From assembly GCA_963749035.1 (NCBI GenBank), contig CAVVKW010000002.1, forward strand, positions 1,129,550-1,193,549: 64,000 nucleotides of DNA, read 5' to 3'. The DNA comes from CAVVKW01 sp963749035. GTDB taxonomy: Bacteria > Verrucomicrobiota > Verrucomicrobiia > Chthoniobacterales > JAATET01. Made by a program: the position numbers and the translations under genes. Position 1 is the first letter of the stretch. Each line of letters starts with the position of its first letter. The notes beneath the pieces are model-generated. The model had not been told where the DNA came from. It made no database searches and worked only from the letters and a program-made list of their open reading frames with translations. Shown here piece by piece: positions 37,280-45,528 of the stretch.

Positions 37280-38293
37280 CTAATCGAAGTCGGCGTCGAG
37301 AACGACCCGGTAGCGAGCGTCGCCGGCTCGCAGGTGATCGATGGCTTCGTTGACGTCCGACATTTTGAAGTGCTCGGTCATCGGTGAGATCGCGTGGCGG
37401 GTACAAAAATCGATCATCGTCCGGGTGGTCGAGGGGGAGCCGAGGGGCGAGCCGCCGAAGGACTTTTGAGCGATGATGAGCGGAAAGGCAGAGAGCGAAA
37501 CGGGCTTTGGAATGATGCCGACGGTGTGGAGGCGTCCCTTCGGACTGAGGGCGGCGATGTATTTCTCCCACTCCAGGTCGACGGCGACGGTCGAAAGAAT
37601 GAAGTCGTATTTCCCGGCGACGGCTTCGAGCTCGGATTCTTCCCGGGAATTGACGACCTCGTGGGCACCGAGAGAGCGAAGTTCGTCGGACTTCTCCGGA
37701 TGCGACGAGAACGCGGTGACTTCGCAACCCCATTTGTTGAGAAACTGGAGAGCGAGGTGGCCGAGTCCGCCGATCCCGACGACGCCGACCCGATCGGTCG
37801 GACGGACGCCTGCTTGAATGATCGGGTTGAAGACGGTGATGCCGCCGCAGAAGAGAGGACCGGCGTCTTTCGCGTCGAGAGAGTCGGGGATCTTCGTAGC
37901 CCAAGCCCAGTGGCAACGAACGGTCTCAGCGAATCCCCCGGGGCGCCCCATGATCGTGCCCTGTGCCTCCGGGCAGAGGTTGTGGTCGCCAGCCATGCAG
38001 GCGTCGCAGACCATGCAACTCGCGGAATACCAGCCGAGCCCAACGCGGGTGCCGGGCTCGAGCGCGGTGACGTGATCACCGACGGCCGTGACCGTCCCGA
38101 TGATTTCGTGGCCGGGAACGATGGGAAACTTCGACTCGCCCCACTCGTTGTCTATCATCGAAAGGTCGGAGTGGCAAAGGCCACACGTCTCGACCTTGAT
38201 CTCGACGTGGGTGTTGGCGAGGTCGCCGAGCTCGAGTTCGTGTTCCTCGAGGGAAGCCCCCTTTTCGGTGGCGGCGTAGGATTTGATCTTCAC
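37280..38293 (-). CDS. Zinc-dependent NAD(P) alcohol dehydrogenase (cinnamyl-alcohol/YahK type)
   Basis: A 337-residue medium-chain dehydrogenase. CGLCHSD and GHEIIGTVTAVG hold catalytic-zinc ligands, and CMVCDACMAGDHNLC is the structural-zinc loop. The nucleotide-binding loop is GIGGLGHLALQF, and SSHPEKSDELRSLGA follows as the cofactor-specificity region. This pattern fits the AdhC/YahK/cinnamyl alcohol dehydrogenase group that reduces aldehydes, usually with NADPH. It starts with GTG at 38293 in a 4-bp overlap with the transglutaminase stop, so both genes are translationally coupled. The long open extension upstream belongs to the other gene's complement and is spurious. Confidence 0.92.
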   Translation of the reverse strand: MKIKSYAATEKGASLEEHELELGDLANTHVEIKVETCGLCHSDLSMIDNEWGESKFPIVPGHEIIGTVTAVGDHVTALEPGTRVGLGWYSASCMVCDACMAGDHNLCPEAQGTIMGRPGGFAETVRCHWAWATKIPDSLDAKDAGPLFCGGITVFNPIIQAGVRPTDRVGVVGIGGLGHLALQFLNKWGCEVTAFSSHPEKSDELRSLGAHEVVNSREESELEAVAGKYDFILSTVAVDLEWEKYIAALSPKGRLHTVGIIPKPVSLSAFPLIIAQKSFGGSPLGSPSTTRTMIDFCTRHAISPMTEHFKMSDVNEAIDHLRAGDARYRVVLDADFD

Positions 38294-39330
38294 GCAGTTG
38301 CTACGGCTGCCGGCGGTAGGGCAGACTGCATTCTGGAACGATTCTCGGGTTTTGCCGGAGGAGATGCCTTCGAGACGGTCGGTTTTGGCAGGCGAATTTC
38401 CGGTGTGCCACAGAGGCGCTTGGAAAGATCGACCGGGTCGTCGACGCGGACTTCCTCGGGGTTGATCTGGTAGGACCAAACCTCGAATTTCGTCAGGAAT
38501 GCGGACCCGTAGATGGTGCTGAACGCGCAGTTGACGGCGTCGTAGCCGGAGCAGATGCGGACCCGCCCGGTGCGCGGGGTGTGGAAGCGGGCATCGAAAA
38601 CTTGCCAACGGCCACCCATGAAGACCTCGAAATACGCGTGGAAATCCTGGGGAGTCCCGGGATCCTCGCAACCGATGTCGGCGACGTAACCGCTGACGTA
38701 GCGCGCTGGCAGGTTGAAGGTCCGGCAGAGGGCGACGCCGGTGTGAGCGAGGTCGCGGCAGACGCCGTATCCGCGTTGGATGACGTCCCAGGCCGAGATG
38801 TTCGGGCTGCCGGAGCCGGTGCGGTATTCGATATTTTCGTGGAGCCACTCACAGATGCCACGAATGCGATCGAGCCCGTGCTGGAGGTGGCCGAATTTTT
38901 GCCAGGCGAAATCGAGAAGTTTGTCGGAGTCGCAGTAGCGAGTCGGGACGGTGTAGCGAAGGATTGGAGCCGGGAGCAGGTGGGGCGGGTGGGGTTCGTC
39001 GAGCCAGAGAAAATCTTCGCTCTTGGACGGGACGGAAACGAGGGCGTCGTAGTGAAAAACGTTCAAGCCGGGCTCCAATTGAAGGCGGTAGATGATATTT
39101 TCGTGGTCGTCTTCGAATTCCGTCGGATGCACCTCGGGATCAAAGCGCGAACTTTCCTGGCGGATGAACTGGAACGGGTCCTGGCGCGGCTTGAGGTTGA
39201 CCAGTGCGGGCGCGCCTTCGCCCACCTGGTAGGCAATTTCGTAGCCGACTCGGACGGTGAGATCGAGGTCGACGACGGGTAGATCAGCGGTGATTTCCAT
39301 GATGGAGTGCGGTATGATGGAAAGATTCAT
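38290..39330 (-). CDS. Transglutaminase-like protein
   Basis: A 346-residue protein with an N-terminal beta-domain (LDLTVRVGYEIAYQVGEGAP) and a transglutaminase core. The core has Cys in RGYGVCRDLAH, His in DFHAYFEVF and Asp in QVFDARFH, the papain-like triad in the proper order. These proteins are mostly cysteine peptidases of unknown substrate; some act in peptide or peptidoglycan cleavage. I chose ATG 39330 (MNLSIIPHS), preceded by GGAA, over ATG 39300. A second transglutaminase starts divergently about 80 bp away, and the alcohol dehydrogenase gene overlaps the 3' end by 4 bp. Confidence 0.9.
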   Translation of the reverse strand: MNLSIIPHSIMEITADLPVVDLDLTVRVGYEIAYQVGEGAPALVNLKPRQDPFQFIRQESSRFDPEVHPTEFEDDHENIIYRLQLEPGLNVFHYDALVSVPSKSEDFLWLDEPHPPHLLPAPILRYTVPTRYCDSDKLLDFAWQKFGHLQHGLDRIRGICEWLHENIEYRTGSGSPNISAWDVIQRGYGVCRDLAHTGVALCRTFNLPARYVSGYVADIGCEDPGTPQDFHAYFEVFMGGRWQVFDARFHTPRTGRVRICSGYDAVNCAFSTIYGSAFLTKFEVWSYQINPEEVRVDDPVDLSKRLCGTPEIRLPKPTVSKASPPAKPENRSRMQSALPPAAVATA

Positions 39331-39407
39331 CGTTTCCGCGGACCGCGCCGGACGTGTCTCGCGATGTAGATCCGACCTCTGACCCCCCGACCGCCGACGT
39401 CCCACCC

Positions 39408-40295
39408 ATGAGCTGGTTCCAGATCAATCACGAAACCCTATACCAATACAGCGAGCCCGTGCGGTTCGCCGAGCACCGACTGGTCCTCCGTCCGCGGGAA
39501 GGGCACGACATTCGCGTCGAGGAGATGCGGCTGACGATCTCACCGGAATTTTCCATCGAGTGGAGTCGGGACGTGTTTGGAAATTCCGTCGCCACGGTGC
39601 ACTTGCTCGAGAAGGCGGACGAATTGCTCATTCGAAGCGAATGCGTGATTCACCAGACGGCGGATTTCCCCGTGGAAGAGCGGCCGCACGCAGCTCCGTT
39701 GCCTTATCCGGTGATTTACGACGACCGGGAATCCATCGTGGCCTCCGCGTATCGCACGACGACCTTCCCGGATGATCTGAAGACGGTCCGAAGTTGGGTC
39801 AAAAACATCGACCTGCCACCCGAAGCGACGGCTGATGCCGTGGTCGACACGATCAACCGCGCGATCCGGACGGGGATCCGCTACAACCGGCGGGATGAGC
39901 GCGGCGTGCAATCGCCCAGCGAGACGCTTTCGCTTGGCACGGGGTCGTGCCGGGATTTGTCGACGCTTTTGCTGGAAGCTCTGCGGGTGCTGGGTTTTCC
40001 GGCGCGGTTTGCGAGTGGTTACCTCGACTGCCGGGCGTCGGAGGCGGGACGCGCTTCGACCCACGCCTGGGCGGAGGCGTATCTGCCGGAAATCGGTTGG
40101 CTCGGAGTCGATCCGACCATTGGCGAACGGACTTCCACCCGTCACGTCGTGGTCGGCGTCAGCAACCATCCCCGCGGGGTCATGCCGATCAAGGGATCGT
40201 TTTACGGGAAGCGGGAGAAGTATTTGGGGATGACCGTCGCCGTCCAGACCGAACGATTGCAGGAACCTCCGTTGATGGTAGGCGATCTGGAATGA
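39408..40295 (+). CDS. Transglutaminase-like cysteine protease
   Basis: A 295-residue protein opening MSWFQINHETLYQYSEPV, the normal start of the transglutaminase N-terminal domain family; an in-frame GTG at 39354 would add an 18-residue Pro/Asp-rich stretch that looks non-coding. The triad is present: Cys in GTGSCRDLS, His in STHAWAEAYLP and Asp in LGVDPTIGE. It has no signal peptide. It overlaps the M20 peptidase gene by 4 bp (ATGA), which suggests the two act in one peptide-processing route. It diverges from the paralogous transglutaminase. Confidence 0.92.
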   Translation: MSWFQINHETLYQYSEPVRFAEHRLVLRPREGHDIRVEEMRLTISPEFSIEWSRDVFGNSVATVHLLEKADELLIRSECVIHQTADFPVEERPHAAPLPYPVIYDDRESIVASAYRTTTFPDDLKTVRSWVKNIDLPPEATADAVVDTINRAIRTGIRYNRRDERGVQSPSETLSLGTGSCRDLSTLLLEALRVLGFPARFASGYLDCRASEAGRASTHAWAEAYLPEIGWLGVDPTIGERTSTRHVVVGVSNHPRGVMPIKGSFYGKREKYLGMTVAVQTERLQEPPLMVGDLE

Positions 40296-41542
40296 CGGCG
40301 GAAGACCTCGTAGCCGCGGCCGAGCGCCGGTTGCCGGACACGCTGGACCTTCTCGAGCGGTTGGTGCGCGAGAACAGCTTCACGACGAACGCGGAAGGTG
40401 TGCGGAAGAACGCGGAGATTGTCGCGGCGGCGTTTGCCCCGCTGGGATTTGAAGCCGAGTTTGTGACCGCGGAGGATCCGGCGCACGGGCCCCACCTCAT
40501 CTTGCGGAGAGGATCGGAGGCGTCGTCGGCCCCGACGGTTGCGTTGATTTCCCACCTCGACACCGTTTTCCCGGCGGAGGAAGAAGTGAGAAACGATTTT
40601 CGCTGGCGGCGGGAGGGCGATCGAATCACCGGGCCAGGGACGAACGACATCAAGGGAGGGACGGCGTTGATCTATCAACTCACGGGCGTGCTCGGGGAGG
40701 TCGATCCGACGACGTGGGGAGGGGTAAACTGGGTCCTGCTTTTCAACGCGTGCGAGGAGGTGGATTCGGAGGACTTCGGGCGACTGTGTCACCGGGTCCT
40801 GCCGCGGGAGACGCGGGCCTGCTTGATCTTCGAAGCGGACGGAGGAGATCGGTCGCAACCGGTCATTGTGGCTTCGCGAAAGGGGCGGGCGACGTTTCGA
40901 ATCGAGGTGTCGGGGATCGCGGCGCACGCGGGTGGCGGTCACGCCTTCGGTGCGAACGCGATCGTCGAGCTCGGGCGGCTGGTGGAGGCGGTGAGTGCCA
41001 TCACGGATTACGATGCGGGGGTGACGGTCAACGTCGGGCACATTGAAGGCGGAACGGTGACAAATCGCGTGCCGCACGCGGCCAGTGCGCGGTTGGAGAT
41101 GCGCGCATTGGATCCCGAGAGCTACGAGAACGCGAAGCAGCAGATCCTGGGTTTCGCCGGGCCGGGTGAGGTCCGGACTCGAGACGGCAACGGATACCCT
41201 TGCGAGGTGAGCATTTCGATCGGGGACGAGATGGCACCCTGGCCGCGCAACGACGCGACGGCTGCGTTGATCGAACTTTGGAAACGCGCGGGCGAGGAAT
41301 TGGGCGTCCGCGTTCTGGAAGTGGATCGGGGAGGGTTGAGCGATGGGAACGTGCTGTGGGAGAGCTTTCCGACTCTCGACGGACTCGGCCCCAACGGCGA
41401 TGCCTGCCATTGCTCCGAACGCAGCCCGGATGGCTCGAAGGAGCAGGAGTGGGTGGACGCGGCGTCGTTCGTCCCGAAGACCGTCCTGAACGCACTGGCG
41501 ATCCGGAGATTGCTAGTGCCCCGAAAGACGCCGACTGACTGA
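40292..41542 (+). CDS. M20-family metallopeptidase (carboxypeptidase G2-like)
   Basis: A 416-residue dizinc peptidase. Metal-binding motifs are SHLDTVFPAE (His-x-Asp), TNDIKGG (Asp), NACEEVDSEDF (Glu-Glu, catalytic and metal), EADGGD and CHCSE near the C terminus. The central dimerisation insert carries AHAGGGHAFGANAIVEL. This pattern fits the CPG2/ArgE/DapE branch that trims amino acids from the ends of peptides or conjugates. It is coupled to the upstream transglutaminase by an ATGA overlap. The substrate is unknown. Confidence 0.92.
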   Translation: MTAEDLVAAAERRLPDTLDLLERLVRENSFTTNAEGVRKNAEIVAAAFAPLGFEAEFVTAEDPAHGPHLILRRGSEASSAPTVALISHLDTVFPAEEEVRNDFRWRREGDRITGPGTNDIKGGTALIYQLTGVLGEVDPTTWGGVNWVLLFNACEEVDSEDFGRLCHRVLPRETRACLIFEADGGDRSQPVIVASRKGRATFRIEVSGIAAHAGGGHAFGANAIVELGRLVEAVSAITDYDAGVTVNVGHIEGGTVTNRVPHAASARLEMRALDPESYENAKQQILGFAGPGEVRTRDGNGYPCEVSISIGDEMAPWPRNDATAALIELWKRAGEELGVRVLEVDRGGLSDGNVLWESFPTLDGLGPNGDACHCSERSPDGSKEQEWVDAASFVPKTVLNALAIRRLLVPRKTPTD

Positions 41543-41576
41543 CCACGGCGCCAGCTGGAGGGGGGGCGGGCGTGCA

Positions 41577-42431
41577 CTATCGGAACATCAGGACCGGAAC
41601 CCGGCAGGTGCGGAGCATGGACGTCGTGGTGCTGCCGACCATGAGGTGACGGATTCGCGAGTGACCGTAGGCGCCCATGACGAGGAGCTGGGCGTCGACC
41701 TTTTCGATGGCCGAGGAGATGACGTGCTCCGGGTCGCCGGGAATGGCTTCGGCGGTGACTTCGTAACCGGCGTCGCGCAGTTTTCCAGCGGCTTCGTGGA
41801 GGTAGTATTCGGCTTTGTCGTCCACCTTGCCGGCGCGCAGCAAATGGCAGCTCAGTCCCTGGAGTAGCGGATTCTCGACGGCGTGGTTGATCGCCTTCTG
41901 AGCACTGGGTCCGCCGTCGTAGGCGACGAGGAAGCGGTTGATCGGCGCGAACTTTCGGGAAGCCACCAGGACGGGTCGGATGCTGGCGCGGATCACGCGC
42001 TCGAGATTTGAACCGAGGTGGAGCGTGGCAAAGTCGGCCAACTCTCCGCGTTTTCCCATGACGACAAGATCGGCGTTGGCTTCGAGGCGGGTGATGCTTT
42101 CCACGAGTTCGCCGTGCTGCTGTTCGACGGTGACGTTCTGGACTCCGAGGGATTTCAGGTGCTCGCGCGCTTTGGTAAGGATCGCTTTCCCGCGTTCGCG
42201 AGCGAGACGGGACTTGTTCTCCTCGAGTTCGACGAGCTCTTCCAGAAGGTCGTCGCTGGTCTCCGGGCCGAGGTTTCCGCTGAAGTCGGCGATTTGCGCG
42301 CGTTCGCGGTGGTGGTCGAGCATGTGCAGCACGCGAATGGCGGCATCGGTATTGCGCGCGGCCCAGGCGGTGTGATCGTAAACGCTCGTGGAGTAAACCG
42401 AGCCGTCGGTGCAGGTGATGATTTGGTTCAT
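41577..42431 (-). CDS. Universal stress protein with two Usp domains
   Basis: A 284-residue tandem-Usp protein. Domain 1 (to about 150) starts MNQIITCTDGSVYSTSVYDH and ends LVVMGKRGELA...GSNLERVIRASIRPVLV. Domain 2 (from about 160) starts FLVAYDGGPSAQKAINHAV and ends MGAYGHSRIRHLMVGST. The G-x2-G-x9-G-[ST] ATP-binding pattern is intact in the second domain. Such proteins support survival under starvation or stress. It is near a sulfate-transporter-family gene on the same strand but separated by over 100 bp. Confidence 0.92.
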   Translation of the reverse strand: MNQIITCTDGSVYSTSVYDHTAWAARNTDAAIRVLHMLDHHRERAQIADFSGNLGPETSDDLLEELVELEENKSRLARERGKAILTKAREHLKSLGVQNVTVEQQHGELVESITRLEANADLVVMGKRGELADFATLHLGSNLERVIRASIRPVLVASRKFAPINRFLVAYDGGPSAQKAINHAVENPLLQGLSCHLLRAGKVDDKAEYYLHEAAGKLRDAGYEVTAEAIPGDPEHVISSAIEKVDAQLLVMGAYGHSRIRHLMVGSTTTSMLRTCRVPVLMFR

Positions 42432-42543
42432 TCGGTGTCGGGGTTTAGTCCACGGAGTTTAGCAAAGCGACGTGGTCTCGGTGCAGCGGAAGAAAACGGA
42501 TCAGCGGATAATTCGCGTTTGTCGGATTGGTCTGTCGTTAAAT

Positions 42544-44025
42544 TTAGTGGGCGGAAAGGCTTTGGTCCGCGCCGGGTTTGTCGTGAACGCCGACCCGATT
42601 GATCAGCGTGGCACTGGCCTCGTTGAGGCCGATGACGTCGACGTTGGCACCGTCGCGGCGGAATTTGAGGACGACTTTGTCCAGCGCGGCGACGGAACTG
42701 ATGTCCCAGAAGTGAGCGCGGGTGACGTCGATGGTCACGCGGCTGAGAACTTCACGGTGGTTGAAAGCGCGGGCGAAGGCTCCGGCGGACACGAAGAAAA
42801 GGTTTCCCTCGACGTGGTAGGTGCGGTGCTCGCCGGCTGCATCGATCTCGGTGCCGATGCGCATGAGGAGCGCGGCTTTCCGGGCGAAGGAGATCGCGCT
42901 CATGAGAATGCCGACGCCGACGCCGATCGCGAGATTGTGGGTGAAAACGACCACGAGAACGGTCGTGATCATGACGAGGCTGGACGTTTTCGGATAAACT
43001 CGGAGGTTGCGGATCGAATCCCAACTGAACGTGCCGATGGAGACCATGATCATCACGGCGACGAGCGCGGCCATTGGGATGATCTTCACCCAGGGACCGA
43101 AGACGACGATCAAGATCAGGAGAAAGACGCCCGCGACGAAGGTCGAGAGTCGCCCGCGACCGCCGGATTTCACGTTGATGACGGTCTGGCCGATCATCGC
43201 GCAGCCAGCCATGCCGCCGAAGAATCCGGCGGTGATGTTGGAGAGGCCCTGGCCGACGCATTCGCGGTTTTTCGGGCTGTCGGTGTCCGTGAGGTCATCG
43301 ACGATGGTGGCCGTCATAAGTGATTCCAAGAGGCCAACGACGGTCAAGGGAATCGCGTAGGGGAGGATGATGGCGAGCGTTTCCCAGTTCAGCGGGACGT
43401 CGGGGAGTAGGAAGATCGGGAGGGTGGAAGGGAGCTGACCCATGTCGCCGACGGTTCGCAGGTCCATCCCGGCGAGAACGGAGATGACCGTCAGGACGAC
43501 GATGCAGACGAGGGGCGAGGGGACGAGCTTCGTGAAGCGGGGGAGGATGTAGATGATGGCGAGGCCACCGGCGACCATGGCATACATGAGCCAGCCTTGA
43601 CCGCGAAACTCCGGGAGCTGCGCCATGAAAATGAGGATCGCCAGCGCGTTGACGAAACCGGTCATGACGGAGCGCGAGACGAATTTCAGCGCGTCACCGA
43701 GTTTGAAGGCGCCGCAGAGGATCTGGAAGACGCCGGTTAGAAGCGTGGCGGCGAGGAGATACTGGAGTCCGTGCTCGCGGACGAGGGTGATCATCAGGAG
43801 TGCCATCGCGCCCGTGGCGGCGGAGATCATGCCCGGGCGCCCGCCCGCGAAGGCCGAGACGACCGCGATGCAGAACGACGCGTAGAGGCCGACCTGCGGG
43901 TCGACGCCGGCGATGATGGAAAACGCGATCGCCTCCGGGATGAGCGCGAGGGCGACCACGAGACCGGCTAGCAGGTCGCGCGGCACGTTGGAGAACCATT
44001 CTTTGGAGATGTCGGAGAAATTCAT
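42544..44025 (-). CDS. SulP-family anion transporter with STAS domain
   Basis: A 493-residue membrane protein. A 10-14 helix transport domain starts LLAGLVVALALIPEAIAFSI. The conserved GLSNITAGFFGGMAGCAMIG motif is in the membrane region. The STAS domain runs from about residue 400 (HVEGNLFFVSAGAFARAFNH; ISSVAALDKVVLKFRRDGANV). The substrate (sulfate, bicarbonate or other anion) cannot be read from the sequence. The nearby Usp and DUF2383 genes on the same strand may share stress conditions but not clearly an operon. Confidence 0.93.
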   Translation of the reverse strand: MNFSDISKEWFSNVPRDLLAGLVVALALIPEAIAFSIIAGVDPQVGLYASFCIAVVSAFAGGRPGMISAATGAMALLMITLVREHGLQYLLAATLLTGVFQILCGAFKLGDALKFVSRSVMTGFVNALAILIFMAQLPEFRGQGWLMYAMVAGGLAIIYILPRFTKLVPSPLVCIVVLTVISVLAGMDLRTVGDMGQLPSTLPIFLLPDVPLNWETLAIILPYAIPLTVVGLLESLMTATIVDDLTDTDSPKNRECVGQGLSNITAGFFGGMAGCAMIGQTVINVKSGGRGRLSTFVAGVFLLILIVVFGPWVKIIPMAALVAVMIMVSIGTFSWDSIRNLRVYPKTSSLVMITTVLVVVFTHNLAIGVGVGILMSAISFARKAALLMRIGTEIDAAGEHRTYHVEGNLFFVSAGAFARAFNHREVLSRVTIDVTRAHFWDISSVAALDKVVLKFRRDGANVDVIGLNEASATLINRVGVHDKPGADQSLSAH

Positions 44026-44103
44026 GAAAGCTCGGCGCGGGATCGTCCTGGATTCGCGAGCGGGGAGGGTGGGTGATCCCGAGCCGATTGCAAAGCGCGC
44101 AAA

Positions 44104-44138
44104 TGCCCCGGCGGAGGAGTTTTCCTCTCACCGGGGCA
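44104..44138 (-). terminator. Hairpin between the DUF2383 and SulP genes
   Basis: TGCCCCGG at 44104-44111 pairs with CCGGGGCA at 44131-44138, and a CTC/GAG inner stem lies between them around an AAAA/TTTT loop. It is placed after the DUF2383 stop and before the SulP start, so it could end the former transcript. The T-run on the minus strand is short. Confidence 0.55.
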
Positions 44139-44214
44139 AGAATCGGTTTTTTCAACCGTGCTCGATCGCCGTCGCCGCAGCGGACGTCGGACGTCGGGGC
44201 GTTGGTCGGCGACC

Positions 44215-44655
44215 TCAGACCATCTTCTGGAGCGTCTCGAGGGTCGCGATGTGCTCGACCGTCTTGGGTAGGAGTTCGGTGCGCATCATCGCTTTGCAAT
44301 CTTCCATGACCAAATCGTCGTTCAACGCTTCCTCGTAGTCGTTTTTGCCGTGGATCTCACCGTTTTTCAGCGAGGCGACGGCCGACTCTTCGCCGATGAA
44401 ATTTGCCGTGCTCTGAACGACGGTCGCGAAGCTGCCCCACGCGCCGGAGTCGTCACTCGGATCGCCGCCCATCGACCGGACGTTCCCCTCGAGCCGGGTA
44501 ACGGCAGACGCGTGCTCATCGCGAATGCGTTTCAGCTCCAGCAGGGATGGGTTGAGGTTGAATTTTTCAATCGCGAGATCGTAGGTCGCGATCGCGGAGC
44601 GCTCACCGCGGAGGAGTTTGTTACAGATGTCGATGCAATGTTCGGTATTACTCAT
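44215..44655 (-). CDS. DUF2383 ferritin-like four-helix protein
   Basis: A 146-residue protein of a ferritin-like family known in many environmental bacteria (PA2169/DUF2383). Helical pattern: CIDICNKLLRGERSAIATYD, an RDEHASAVTRLE helix, AVASLKNGEIHGKNDYEEAL, and a C-terminal helix. Glu and His positions could hold a metal. The role is unproven; the family is often linked to stress. Adjacent genes are stress- or transport-related. Confidence 0.85.
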   Translation of the reverse strand: MSNTEHCIDICNKLLRGERSAIATYDLAIEKFNLNPSLLELKRIRDEHASAVTRLEGNVRSMGGDPSDDSGAWGSFATVVQSTANFIGEESAVASLKNGEIHGKNDYEEALNDDLVMEDCKAMMRTELLPKTVEHIATLETLQKMV

Positions 44656-44718
44656 ATCTCCTATAAAACGTTTGCCGGAGGGGGGAAGGACGGGGAAATT
44701 TTCGCCCGCCTGGCAAAC

Positions 44719-45528
44719 TCACGGTTCGGCAAGGACGGCCGCCGGGCTGACGAAGCGCTTGCCGCTCGCCTGCCGCGCGAGGAATTCGTCCCCGAGCTTC
44801 GAGTAAGCCTCCGCGCCATTCCCCTGCGGGTCGTGCTCGAAAATCGTGCGGCCGAAACTCGGCGCCTCGCCGAGCCGAATCGTCCTCGGGATGATCGTGT
44901 CGTAAACGACGTCCTCGAAGTGCTCGCGGACATCGCGCACGACGGCCTGATTCAGGTTCGTCCGGGAGTCATACATCGTCATCACCATGCCGGAGATCGC
45001 GAGGCCGGGATTGGCGGCTTCGCGGATCTGATTGATCACGAGCATGAGGGTCGAAAGGCCTTCGAGTGCGTAATATTCGCACTGGATCGGCATGAGAATC
45101 TCGTCTGCCGCGACGAGAGCGTTCGTCATGATGAGTCCGAGCGAAGGCGGGCAATCGAGGAGAGCGTAGTCGTATTCGCCGGAGTCGCGGAGGGGCGCAA
45201 AGGCGTCGCGGAGCTGGGTCATGTGGGAATCCGACTGCGCGACGACCATTTCCGATCCGGCGAGGTCGAGGTCTGCCGGAATGGCTTTCAGATTCTCCAT
45301 CCGGGTCGGGAGAACGAGCTCCGCGGCCGTCTTCTCCCCGGTGAGCGTGTAGTAGAGGCTGCCGTTCGACTCGTCGGCCACGCCCATGGCACTGGTCGCA
45401 TTGCCCTGCGAGTCGAGATCGATGAGCAGGATTTGGCTCCCCTTGGCGGCGAGTGCGGCGGCGAGGTTCACGGAGGTGGTCGTCTTTCCGACGCCGCCTT
45501 TCTGGTTGGCGATGGCGATGGTCTTCAT
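44719..45528 (-). CDS. ParA-family chromosome-partitioning ATPase
   Basis: A 269-residue P-loop ATPase with the deviant Walker A motif IANQKGGVGKTTTSVNLAAA, Walker B-type ALLDCPPSLG and the C-terminal GRTIFEHDPQGNGAEAY typical of Soj/ParA. The usual parB partner is not next to it. It instead overlaps the amidase gene by 4 bp (ATGA), forming an unusual cell-wall/segregation pair. The ATG is firm. Confidence 0.94.
   Translation of the reverse strand: MKTIAIANQKGGVGKTTTSVNLAAALAAKGSQILLIDLDSQGNATSAMGVADESNGSLYYTLTGEKTAAELVLPTRMENLKAIPADLDLAGSEMVVAQSDSHMTQLRDAFAPLRDSGEYDYALLDCPPSLGLIMTNALVAADEILMPIQCEYYALEGLSTLMLVINQIREAANPGLAISGMVMTMYDSRTNLNQAVVRDVREHFEDVVYDTIIPRTIRLGEAPSFGRTIFEHDPQGNGAEAYSKLGDEFLARQASGKRFVSPAAVLAEP

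Noticed and set aside
37194..37916. Upstream extension of the yyaL frame
   Set aside because: It lies on the complement of the alcohol dehydrogenase gene, is Arg-rich, and the family start MPNSLVTTTSPYLLQHADNP is at 37193.
39947..40291. Upstream extension of the M20 peptidase frame
   Set aside because: It lies inside the transglutaminase gene in another frame; the ATG at 40292 in an ATGA overlap matches the family start.
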